Assembly (NCBI GenBank): GCA_963969395.1
Contig: OZ017797.1
Span: 1,860,001-1,924,000, forward strand
Length of the DNA: 64,000 bases
Reading direction: 5' to 3'
From: Pseudoscleropodium purum
Taxonomy: Eukaryota > Streptophyta > Bryopsida > Hypnales > Brachytheciaceae
Notes under the pieces: generated by a model
Told to the model about the DNA's origin: nothing
The model's input: the letters and a program-made list of their open reading frames with translations, nothing else
Databases searched by the model: none
In this document: in pieces, positions 1 through 10,838 of the stretch
Numbering within the stretch: position 1 is the first letter of the stretch
How the letters are laid out: each line of letters begins with the position of its first letter
Translations under genes and position numbers: made by a program

Positions 1-468
1 CCCTCCCCTCTCCCAATCAAAAATAATTTAAATTAGATTTTATTCAGTTCACCCCCCCTTCCCTTCTCCCTCTTTATAATTTGACAAGTCATGAAAACTT
101 GACCATGAATATAGGATATATATCTCAATATCCCAATATGTATCCCAACATGTATTCCAATGCATATCCCAATGCATATACTATCACATATCCTAGTATG
201 TATCTCAATATGTATATGTATCCATATAAGTATTTGTATATCCATATTTGTATATTTGTATATCCATATTTGTATATTTGTATATCCATATTTGTATATT
301 TGTATATCCATATTTGTATATTTGTATATCCATATTTTTGGAAATCAATGGTTGGAGGGGGGTTCATAATTTTTATATAAAAAAATGAATGGCTCTCATT
401 GTTGGGACTAATGGGGGTTGGTTAATTAATTGCCCAAATTTGTTTCTCTCTTTTCAACTCATTAACAT
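1..468 (+). repeat. Left arm of a long inverted repeat
   Basis: This arm is repeated in reverse complement at about 1304-1660. Shared blocks include TTATTCAGTTC against GAACTGAATAA, TTATAATTTGACAAGTCA against TGACTTGTCAAATTATAA, and the distal CAACTCATT against AATGAGTTG. The arms are several hundred bases long and the whole unit about 1.65 kb. Long arms with a non-coding AT-rich centre fit a foldback or Mutator-like non-autonomous element. The left end probably lies before base 1, so target duplications cannot be checked. Short ORFs across the arms are low-complexity Tyr/Ile runs and are not genes. Confidence 0.8.
237..334 (+). repeat. 22 bp tandem array inside the left arm
   Basis: About 4.5 copies of a 22 bp unit that starts TATATCCATATTTG occur in tandem. 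The matching part of the right arm (about 1425-1470) has only short, shorter-period remnants, so the two arms differ in copy number. Confidence 0.85.
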
Positions 469-1303
469 CATCATTGTGAATATGCATTTGTTACACAAAT
501 TTGATTGAGAGTTTAAACATATACAATGAAATTTTCTTTAATTTTTAGAATGACTCTGAAAGTGTTTCATACAATTACAATAATTGTCATGGCTAATTGA
601 GGAATTAAAGATTTCCAATCAAAAAAATTTAGGATGTATTGTGGTACAAATAACACTCTTGCATGAAATAAAATTTCAAATTTTAAAAAATAGTTTTGTA
701 TTTAAAAAATATTTTATCAAATTTGTTAGTGAAAAAAATTCTTTTTGGAATTTTGTAGAAAGAATTTCACTAATTTTTTTAATTTGATTGAGTTATATTT
801 TACTAACTAAAGTATGGTTCTAAATATTCATGTTTTTATTATTTACTCCAAAAAACTCCAAAAAAATTGTCAAAAACTTTAAGATTAAAAAAATATCATA
901 TATTAATTTTTTAATTGAATTCTTAGAAATAGAATATAAAAAATAGAAGTGTTTGGATTCATAATCAACAACATTTCATAGAATAAAATTTTTAATTCGT
1001 GAAGTTCTTACCACAAAATATTATAAAGAATTCTCATTCCACTTATAATAGAATCTTGAAAATTATTCCCTCATCCAAAAAGTTTTTTCACTACTAAATT
1101 TGTTTTAAAAAAATTTGAAAATTTATTTATTCCAATGTGCTACCTATACTTCAATATGTTCTAAAATTTGTTTTAAGAGAATCTAATTTTTTAATTGGTT
1201 ATGGAAATTTTTGAAGCATGGGAATACATAAGAGAGAGCCATTGTATGTCAATGTAAAAATAAAAGACAAGCAAAAGGCAAATTCAAGATATATTGTAGC
1301 TGA
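469..1303. other. AT-rich centre of the inverted-repeat element
   Basis: This is very AT-rich sequence with many poly-A and poly-T runs and no credible coding region. It lies between the two arms and is probably the loop or interior of the same element. Confidence 0.6.
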
Positions 1304-1660
1304 CAATGAGTTGAAAAGAGAAACAAAATTGGGCAATTAATTCACCAACCCCATTAGTCCCAAAATATGAGAGCCATTTGTTTATTTTTTTTATAAAAAT
1401 TACAAACCCCTCCAACCGTTGATCTCCAAAAATACAAATATACAAATATACAAATACTTATATGGATATATATACATATTGAGATACATATTGGGGTACA
1501 TGTTGGGATACAAAATAGGATATGTATAAGGATACTGGGATATATATATCCTATATTCATTGTCAAGTTTTCTTGACTTGTCAAATTATAAAGAAGGGGA
1601 GGGGAGTGAACTGAATAAAATCTTATTTCAATTATTTTTGATTGGAGGAGGAGAGGGGAG
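1304..1660 (-). repeat. Right arm of the long inverted repeat
   Basis: This is the reverse complement of the arm at 1-468, with scattered substitutions and a contracted tandem array. A purine-rich stretch and a G run follow at about 1645-1673. A further degraded copy of the arm's ends may follow (CTGAATAAAATATAATTTAT near 1674, and AATGAGCTGAAAAGAGACAC near 1787). Confidence 0.75.
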
Positions 1661-2150
1661 GTGGGGGGGGGGGCTGAATAAAATATAATTTATATTATCT
1701 TTGATTTGGGGAGGTAAATTATGGAAACAAAATTAAAAAAAGGAAACAAAATCTTGAGTTCATTGTAATTGTTTGTCACAATGAACAATGAGCTGAAAAG
1801 AGACACTATGTCTCACATCACTTGATCTAATAAGATTAAATGCTCATCAATATGGATTAAGATGGGTACTCCTCAAACCACCACTTTTGCAATCGTGCTT
1901 TATTACTATTAGATTGCTCAATTTTTCATATTTTTTTGCTCAGCAAGTAAAAGGACTTTCCAATGCACTAAAAAACATAAACATTTTGGATACCATATGC
2001 AAAAGCAAAGAAATATCAACATTTTTTTGGTAGATGTTTTAAAATTGTGTCTTCAATATACGTACATAATGATTTTAGAAATGTACTGTATACACAGTGA
2101 TGATGGTGGTTTTAGATAGGGTGAGATTTTGGATGTAAGCACCTAACTAA

Positions 2151-2680
2151 GGGCCGCTTAATTTACACTTGAAGGCTATGCCAATTTATTGTGCCAGAGG
2201 CTAAAAATCCTCACTTATGATTGGACAAAATGTTGAAACTGGTCCCAACCCCTTTACACTTAAAAGCCTAGCCAATTTGGTGCAATGAAATTTCTATTCA
2301 GAAAAGGATATGATTTGACACAGCCCTAGCTTGCTAAAGTGGGCGCACCAAAAATAGGAAGCCAATTTATGGCCTAGGGGCCAATGTCAAATTTCAATTA
2401 AATTTTTTTTTCATACTTTTTTTTTCAACAAATCAAACTTGTTGAATTTTGGGCAATTGGCCCCTAAGTATAAAGTGACCTTGAATATTTCAGCCCTTCT
2501 GTCTTTCCCTTCTAGTTTTTTCAAAATTGGCCTCAAGGCCTTTACATATGGAAAAATCAACCTTCATTGTAATTTTATTAGAGTGAGTAGTTGAGGTTGG
2601 CCTTTAGCCCAAAAAAGGCTGAAATTTTGTGCAATCGGCATCAAAGAAAATTGGCCCAACTTCTAAGTGTAAAGTGGCCC
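2151..2680. mobile_element. Tourist-like MITE (PIF/Harbinger type)
   Basis: The ends are inverted: GGGCCGCTTAATTTACACTT on the left, and AAGTGTAAAGTGGCCC on the right, with a further match to GCCAATTT inside. A TAA triplet flanks both sides (2148-2150 and 2681-2683), the TWA target duplication typical of PIF/Harbinger elements. The interior has no ORF and holds a further copy of the end motif at about 2260-2280. The family assignment rests on TSD and terminal sequence only. Confidence 0.65.
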
Positions 2681-2683
2681 TAA

Positions 2684-5600
2684 GAGATATATTTGTCCCT
2701 TGACACTGAACAATGTACTAGTAGTGGTAATTGACATTTAAAACAATATAGAAAATTATATTTTCACACTTTTTAGAGGCAATAAGGCGTAGAATATTTT
2801 CACACATCATTATGTCTTGGCTACTTGTTAACTTGTAATTGTGAAAGTTTTTGCAACTTGCATCTTATTCTATTTGCAAGAGTGGCTACTTTAATTCATG
2901 TGAAGAAGTGGTTTTGCAGCACTTCATTTGTTGCACATTTCAACCATTGGAGGTATTTTGGTTAGAATGTAAATGCGCCTATAGCCAATCATTTAGACAA
3001 TTTTGAAGCAGATCATGAACAATTTGTGGTGGAAATTTTTTCCATGTAGGAAGATAAGAAATATGGGGATTACAAATTTTTCAAAATTTTATATTCAAAA
3101 TTAAAATTACTATGAATTTAGAGAGTCTAAAAGTTTTCTTCACTAGTAGTCAATGTTTGGAGTTTTCTAATTTTGGTCATTCAAGAACTACTTTTTTGGT
3201 CACCCCTTCCTATTTTCTTGCTCACTACTTCAAGACATGAATCATAACCTTATTAGTCCCAACCTTGAAAAGGACAAAAAAAAAAAATTCCAAGCTTGAG
3301 TTCTAGCTGAAGATTGAAAATAGTGCACCCTACAAATTGAGTACTAGGCATGGTTGGCTATTGGAGCATTTACCTTACACAAGGTCATTCGGCCTACTGC
3401 CACCCAAATTATGCAATTGGATAGTTTGTAGGCAATAGAATGTATCCCACATATTTTTTAAAGCTTATAACATTCAATAGTCTATGGTTCTATGATCTTT
3501 CCCCCAACAAAATGATGTGGAGTATTTCACATTTTGTTAGTAGCTATGGGAACATCGACATTGACCCTTGAGAGCCAGAGGATGTTTTGGAAGTAGAAAA
3601 GTTCAAATTGCCAATTTTTTGATGCATTGTCCACAATCCAAAATTAAAATTTCTTTTTTGGATTTCAAACATATGAAAGTATATTTAAAAAGTAAGGCTA
3701 CGAGTGCAAAAAATTCAGCTCATTTGACCATGTGGATTAAGAGATTACAATGTTTGAAATGTAAAAAAAACTTGAGTTTTTCATTCCTACCAAACAAGGC
3801 AAATAGCCTTTCAGCCCTCTTGTCCCAAGCACAATTTTTACTTTACACCCAAATGTGAATTTTCAGCATTCATAAGTTTATGATGATAGGTTCACTTATG
3901 AAAAATTTCAGAAGCAAATATGGAGTCTAGCTTCTTCTAAATCACTTTGCAATACAAGGAGGTTAAATGAATTGGCAATATACTAGTCATTTTTTGATGA
4001 TTTCTTGTGCAATGAGAATTTTTTTTAATTTGAAACCCAAACAATTAAAAATTACAATCAAACATTTGGGATATGTGGGAAAAAATTCAAGAACTTTATC
4101 TCCACAAATTACGAGATAATAGGACTTGAAGTTAAAAGAAAATACTTTTCTTAAACTGCATTAACATAGCTTATAAAGTTTGACTCCTCTTACAATATGA
4201 TTTAGGAACTAAAATTCTTTTTTTAGAAAATAATTGTATGCCACATTTTATTAGTTATATACATGCCAAATTTCCCAAATTGATGATTGTTTTTGCAAAA
4301 CATGCCTAAATTGCACAATCTACTTGGGGTCTACCAAAAAAATTTAAGGCAACATAACTTTTGATTCAAGCCCACAATTGAAAAAATAATAATAGTATCC
4401 CCTCAAAGGAGGTATATGCTCATACCATGTGTTGATATTTGTGAACATTCAGCCAAAATTGACTTTATAGGAATCTATCCAGATTTTCAATTGTTTGTTG
4501 AACAAACAATTGACCTTTAAAGAATTATGCATGAGAATGGTGAGTTTGTTCATGGGTGAGGACTACAGAGAAAAAAACATCCTTTTTAAAGGCCAATAAG
4601 GGTAGGGGTAGTTTACTCTTAAAGCGACCGTTTAAGAGCTAATTGCCTTTTCAAAGAAGCTAAACTCCTTGAAAAAGACTTCCATAAATTTTTGTAGGAA
4701 GAAAAATGGAATTGGCATCTAACCCAAGTTGCTTCATATGTTTTGAACATTCATGGGATTAGTTACAAGTGTTTGAAGTTGAAATGCAGAGGTCACTAGA
4801 AAACAACCACCTACTCAAATGTACACTGTACACTGTTGGAGCAGACTGTTGTAAATGTTGTGTTGGGGATGGCTGGACAGAGTGCAAAACAAGGAAAATG
4901 AGAGTTTTTCGACAAAACTCGGAAATTCTATTAATTTTCAACGCGCATTGCCAAAGCCTGTCAAAATTGCACCCAGGTGGCTATTCTAAAAGGGACCCAT
5001 GATTGGTTTTGTGTTCTATTTCTTTTTATCAATGGAAATTGTCCATTTGTTTAAAAATTAAAAATAAATTAAAAAAGTGACCCATGATTGATGAATAGCC
5101 ACCCTAAAAGAAATGGAAGAAAAATGTAGCTTAATGAAAAAACGTCTCCGACCTTGTACAATATGTTGCCATAGTCAACGTTCATGTTATCATTGAGGAA
5201 CGAGGAAACTGGCAAACAGTCCGCCCAACATTGTTGAGTTCTTGTCTAGAAAAAAAATTTGGAGCAAGGTAATTATCGCCCCAATTGAACCAAAGTGTAG
5301 TAGACAGCCGGGCATCTTGCACATTGGAATGAAAATGTGTCGGCAATGTCTCGTGGCGCTTTTTTTCCCATGAATTGTTCAAGTGGGCGATGCAATTGGA
5401 GAGCACTTGCCTGTTTTGATTTGTGGTTAAGGATAAGTTAGGGTTTTGCATTCAAATACTTCTAATTTTTTCCTCTGAGGCACAACAAGGTGGGGTGGGG
5501 AATGGCGGCTACTTCCACTTTCAAATCACAAGTGTGCAAGGCAGAGGATCCACTTTGATAACTCTTGAATGTGATCTGTTTTGTGGGACTTTTTGTTTAT

Positions 5601-7329
5601 TTCAAATCTCTTGCTTCTTCTTAGATGTTGAAGAAGGGATCCAGCAAGATGAAGCGGAGACTTCATCATTCAGTGTGACATGGAAACACCTCCAGATTTC
5701 ACGGATTCAATCAAAATTCTTGGTTCAAAATCGGGGTTGCACGGGGTTAGCGTTTCTTGTTGTTGCCAAGTTGTTTGTTTTGGTTTATTGCAAATTTCAA
5801 AGCACCTCCTCCAACCAAGGGAGATCTGCAATCCACTCCGTCTGATCTCGATGGGTGAGTTCATAGCCTCGCTGCCATCCTTTCCTCCTCATTTTGACGA
5901 GTGGCGCCTTATCTTCCGTCCCATTCTCTCCTTCAATGCCCTCAATTTCTTCTAAATCACAAAGCGAGTTAAGCTCTTCTGATTCAGAGTTGTAGCCCTA
6001 CTTGACCTTCGGATCCATGAAATTAGGATTGTCTCCAGAAAAGACATACTTTGAAGAATTGTTGGATAGGTTGACAAGAATTATGGTGTGACATTGGACC
6101 TCTTGAACGTGAGATCCCATGGGGGATGATTACTGCCTCTACAGATGCACTAGTGCTCAAGTTTTGTAACCCCCTAGCTACAACTCCTTTCGTTCAACAA
6201 AGCAGACCCTAAAATAGGTCGGCATTCTGAGTTGCGAGAGGTACCAAAGTAACTCCGCAATGTAACCTTCTCTTGGATACGCTTCTTATTCCGCTCTTTC
6301 TTGAACCCGTATAGCCTAGAGGGCTCTCCTAGTCATAGGAGCAGCAACAGACTCCAATCTTGCTTTCTTTTGAAGGATGCGCTCTCTAGCCTCCTTCTCA
6401 ACATCGACATCATCTTCTGTCTCCATATCAGCAAAGTGACCCAACACACGAGGAATCGATGAACATTAGCAAGCAACCCTAAATTCTAAACCCGGATGTG
6501 AATGAACAAGGTTGCCAAAGCGATTTGAATCAAGTCGAACCCTAAACCACATGCGAATAGAAGGCAAGGAAGGCAGTGCTTATAACTATTGCAGCCAACG
6601 ACCAATTTGTAAGGAAGGTGGTTCTCATCCTCGAACCTTGATTTCCAATCGCCATTCAAGCAAAAATTGAAACATTGTGATTCGGAGAACAACAAAGTGG
6701 CCATTAAGCGACAAAATTGAGCCACTCCGTTGCCTAGCGGTAGTAGAGATTCATGCACTCAAAATTTTTGAACAAGGGACACATAACAGCTAACCTCAAT
6801 AGCAAAAGTCACTAAAAACTTGTAAATGCCCTTGAATTATAGGAATATAAGTGGTGCCAAAGTGCTAACAAGACGAAGGATGTTTTCATAAATGTTGCAA
6901 TGAGTAACTCAGTATTGAGCACCTCGGTGTTAACGCATTACGGTAACACCCTAACCTGGCAACTAAGCAAATTCCGCAATGAGTTATCCGGTGACATCAC
7001 AAATTATGAAAGAACCGCTCTAGCAACAACTGCACTTGAGTGAAAGCACAGTGGGCAACATCAAAAGAGAAGGAGATGTCATTTCGGCGCGATGAACTCC
7101 ATTGATCCATCAACAATGCATTTCTAGCCTCACAATTCTCATAGGTTTGTTGTTTATCAGCATGTTTGGCTTTTGATGCCACGACAACAATGCCTTTGTG
7201 TTTCAATCCATTGAGATTTTAAAATTTCGGATTTTAAAATTTCAAAATGTTTACTTCTACGGACCCCTCCCACTCCTTGTAATTTTAGAAACCAACTTGT
7301 TTGACAATCAATATGGGACAATTCATCCC
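2684..7329. other. Intergenic, no gene recognised
   Basis: This is AT-rich DNA with short random ORFs only. A stretch at about 5140-7200 is somewhat richer in GC and could be a heavily decayed gene or element, but no reading frame there has recognisable protein features. A small palindrome with a CAATTGTTTGTT stem lies near 4490. Confidence 0.5.
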
Positions 7330-7540
7330 CTATCCATATCCAATATTATATTCATATGTATATTCGTACTCAATATTTAATATGTATCCATATGTGATAC
7401 TATATCATATCCAGTAATGTAGCTGTATCTAGTATTTGTATTCAATATGTATGCATATGCGATATTATATCCGTATTCAATATTTAGTACATATTTGTAT
7501 GCAATATTGTATCTATATCCAATATTTCATATTTGGACGA
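7330..7540. repeat. Degenerate AT-rich repeat array
   Basis: Imperfect repeats of short words such as TATCCATAT, CAATATT and GTATTCAATAT fill this stretch. It resembles the array in the 1-468 arm in composition, but I see no clear period. Confidence 0.5.
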
Positions 7541-8287
7541 CTCAAATTAAATCTCACAAGATCAATAGCTTGTGATTTTTTGAGAAATCATCAACAATTT
7601 CAAGGGTAAGCGTTTTTAAAAAAAAATCAATTGCCAGTAAATTTTTTGAGGGGGGGGAGTAGCTAATGCAAACCAAGGTGGTACACCTCTTTTCAATGCA
7701 TTGTTAGAAGGGGTTTGTTGCTATTATACTAAAGGTATGTTTTCACTTAGTTTTGAGTTTTTTCAAATACCCTATATTGATGGCAATAAAAGACAAAGAA
7801 TCCAAAATTCAACCAAAAAGTGGTCAACCGGTTACTAAAGGGTTAAAGAGTATTGTTACTGAGGGTCTTTAGAACTCCTGGATTGGATTCACATTGCAAA
7901 CATCATCTCTAACATCAAGTGTCAACATATCTTTATTCCCATTCCTAAATGTCTTGCCATCTTGGCATCTCAACGATACACAAGATCAACGACTTGACAA
8001 TATTGTAAACTCCCCCTTCAAAATTTTCACAAGGCTTGGTGCATGTAGATTTCTCAAGGTGCATGTTGGTCCTATGTAGCCAAAAAGAAAACATTGTTTT
8101 TGGTGCATAGTACAATCTAAGAGGCAAAACATTATATCATTGGGAGATGTTTAACACCACTTCACACTATAGTCATCCAAGTTGAGAGGCCATGGGATTG
8201 AGTGGCCAAACTTTGTTGAGAGTCCAAAGAAATGGGCAATAAGTAGGGTAATAAAATAAAGAAATTAGAGCCTTTGCTTAGGGATTG

Positions 8288-8491
8288 TAGTGTGAAGCCT
8301 CCAAATGTCAAACCCAAAGTCCAAATCCTTAGCAATGAATTTCCATGGCCTCTCAAGTGTAGGTGGCTTTAGTGTGAAGCCTCCCAAGGCCAAGCCCAAG
8401 TCCAAACTCTTAGTTGTGAATTCCCCTTGCCTTTGAGTTTGAACAACCCTAGTGTGAAGGCTCCAAAGACCAATGCCAAAGTCTAAGGGTT
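8288..8491. repeat. Degenerate 80-82 bp tandem repeat
   Basis: The word TAGTGTGAAG recurs at 8288, 8370 and 8450. After each start the sequence follows the same path (AAGCCTCC, then CCAAAGTCCAAA-like words, CTTAG, TGAATT). That gives two full units of 82 and 80 bp and a partial third. A weak fourth start may lie near 8592. There is no coding signal. Confidence 0.75.
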
Positions 8492-9092
8492 GAAATCTTG
8501 TTGATTTTTGACAACTCCTTGACCATATTTTGGATTTTATCTCTAGCCATGTAAGTAGCCTTAGAGGGCGATGGCCTTTGGACTATGTTTTTTAGTGTGA
8601 AAGGTTGAAAAGATGAACTCTTGGTTTCTTAAAATGTAATTGTCGAAAACCTATGACCTCTCGACCTTTGGCCATAATGTGAAGTGGCCTTTAAAATTTT
8701 AGCAAATAAATTAAAAAAACTACTAACATAATTTGCAAATTTATTCACAAAATGCAAGCCTTCCGATAATACCAATGACCTTAATTGTATATAAGTATGA
8801 TTGACTTTTCTAGAAAATTTGATTCAATTTGCACTTGAAAAAAATTAAAAGTTTATTTACTAGTACTTGTAAAAGATGTCCAATTTGTACCCTTTCAATG
8901 CATTTTATATTTAGAAGCAATGTAAATCTTTATATCCATGCAAAACATGTGAAAAATAATTTTATTTTGGCCTACTAGGTTTGAAATTGGTATGACTTCA
9001 ATCCCCTAGCACATTATAAATGCAAGTCTTAATTTTTATTAGTAAGTGATCAATTTTTTGCATTGCTAGCAACTAAAAAACTTTGTATATGT

Positions 9093-9100
9093 AATAGTAT
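9093..9100. repeat. 8 bp target site duplication, left copy
   Basis: AATAGTAT is repeated exactly at 9453-9460, flanking the GC-rich MITE. Confidence 0.9.
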
Positions 9101-9452
9101 CAGGGTTGACGAATTTCAACGTCCGCCCCAAAATAGCGTTCGTTTTCCGGACGTCCGGACGTCCGGATGCACGGACGCTAGCGGACGCAGCGTCCCGACC
9201 GCCGTCGGAAAGCGGACGGGGCGGGGCGGGGCGGACGGGGTGTGTGTGTGGGGTGTGGACGGACGGGGCGGACGGCCCGACCGCCCAAGGCGGACGCCCA
9301 GATCGTGTGGACCAGATCAGTCCGCGCGTTGATCGGACAGCCGTAATCGGGCGGGCGGACAGGCGGACGCTACGTCCGCCAGGACGTGAATGTCAGCGGA
9401 CGCTGTGGACACAATGTCCGCGTCCGGACATCCGGACGTCCTGTCAACCTTG
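9101..9452. mobile_element. GC-rich MITE, hAT-like, same family as the giant element
   Basis: The 352 bp element starts CAGGGTTGAC and ends GTCAACCTTG, a 10 bp terminal inverted repeat with one mismatch. It is flanked by AATAGTAT direct repeats. Its left ~90 bp match the left end of the giant element at 10,357, and its right ~90 bp match the giant's right end near 30,110-30,201. The interior is packed with GGACG/CGTCC words, including alternating CCGGACGT units near 9149-9168. It has no gene of its own; the ORFs here are by-products of GC richness. It is best explained as a deletion derivative mobilised by the giant element's machinery. Confidence 0.9.
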
Positions 9453-9460
9453 AATAGTAT
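9453..9460. repeat. 8 bp target site duplication, right copy
   Basis: AATAGTAT is identical to 9093-9100. Confidence 0.9.
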
Positions 9461-10348
9461 CCAACTATGTGCTACTACAAGCAACAAATATAATCCTTTT
9501 AACCTTACAAACCATTGCTTTATAGTTAACTTTACTAATAAGATGTATAAAAAAGGCTAATTTTTGCTAGCCTTAACTTCCTTGTCTATTATTCTAATTT
9601 AAAACTTCCATTGAGTTGATAAGCAATTGGATTCATGTCTAAATTTTGCTTCAATATATATTTAGAAAAACTTCTTAAATTGAGTGATTGATTGAAATTC
9701 TAATTCATTTGTTGCAAGTAAAATCTAAAGGTATCTTTTACTCCAATTAAAGTTCTATGTTCGATTATTGTTACCTTCAAGGAATAAATGTAATTAATAA
9801 TCAATGATGGACATCTAACCATTCCACAATCATTGGACATCTATAAATCATAAAATCAATTTATAAGTTGAAGGTATAAAATGACAAATATAGAGGTTGA
9901 AAGTTGATCTTGAGTTCATCCAACTTTGAAAGTTTTATAAGAATAAATACATACTACATCTCATTAATTTCATAGCAACCTTAAAAATTCAAATGTTCAT
10001 TTAATTTCAAAGTCTTACTAAGAGAATCACTTCTAATTCATTTTGTGACCCAACCCAAAGAAGAAGACAAAAAAAGATATTGGGTATGATACAAGGGTTC
10101 TTGCTCAAAAAAATTCATTAGAAGTGTTGTAATATTTTTTGGTCTATGGATTTTTTTGGTATTTAAAATTTCTAATCATCAATGGCATAACCACCAAACA
10201 AAATCACTATTCTTGGAATGTGTTAGAAAGGTTGGAAAAATTCAAAACAATTATAGTAGTTGATCCATTTTTGAACAACCATTTATTTTTGCAAACTAGA
10301 CTATTATGTTTCTGATCAATTGTATTCAAAAATGCAACTTCCAATGGT
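9461..10348. other. Intergenic spacer, no gene
   Basis: AT-rich sequence between the MITE and the giant element. Nothing coding or repeated was recognised. Confidence 0.6.
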
Positions 10349-10356
10349 TTAGGTGA
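10349..10356. repeat. 8 bp target site duplication of the giant element, left copy
   Basis: TTAGGTGA recurs exactly at 30,202-30,209. Joining the flanks through one copy gives continuous AT-rich sequence, as expected for an empty site. Confidence 0.9.
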
Positions 10357-10546
10357 CAGGGTTGACGAATCTCAACGTCCGTCCCAAAATAGCGTCCGTT
10401 TTCCGGACGCAAGGACGCTAGTGGACGCAGCGTCCCTCCCGCCGTCGGAAGGCGGACGCACGGGGCGGGACGGACGGCCGGGGCGGTCGGGCGTACAGAC
10501 CAGACGGGGTGGACGGACAGGGCGGACGGGGCGGACTTCGCATTGC
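10357..10546. repeat. Left terminal GC-rich block of the giant element
   Basis: This subterminal block is dense in GGACG and GCGGACG words and abruptly richer in GC than both sides. Its first ~90 bp match the MITE at 9101. It is a likely binding array for the element's transposition protein, by analogy with subterminal repeats of plant DNA transposons. Confidence 0.75.
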
Positions 10547-10838
10547 CATTAGTCATTAAAAAATTTTATATTGTTATGTAATTTGAATGTTACACAATAA
10601 AAAATGAATGCATCCACGTAAAATAAGATGTACATATAAAAATATTTTTATACGCAAATGAAAATATAGCATCTTTATATATAAATATATATGTATAAAC
10701 AAAATACATGAAAACATAGTTCCAATATCACTATTGAATCCTATACGATCTTTTTAAGATCTAAATCTTTCACATTCTTTTTTGTTTTTAAACAATGAAA
10801 GGATCGTTGTTTTGTAAAAACAAAATTCTCCTCAAATC
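10547..10838. other. 3' flank of gene 1, no gene
   Basis: AT-rich sequence between the left terminal block and the stop codon of the minus-strand gene 1. It probably holds the 3' UTR and terminator. Confidence 0.5.

Noticed and set aside
33..380. Overlapping ORFs on both strands over the 22 bp array
   Set aside because: They translate the tandem array into Tyr/Ile low-complexity runs and exist on both strands at once; not genes.
5423..5845. 140-codon plus-strand ORF
   Set aside because: No recognisable domain, overlapped by other ORFs of similar length, and no promoter or relatives visible.
9063..9453. ORFs over the GC-rich MITE
   Set aside because: High GC lowers stop frequency; the translations are Arg/Pro-rich repeats of the GGACG words and start outside the element.
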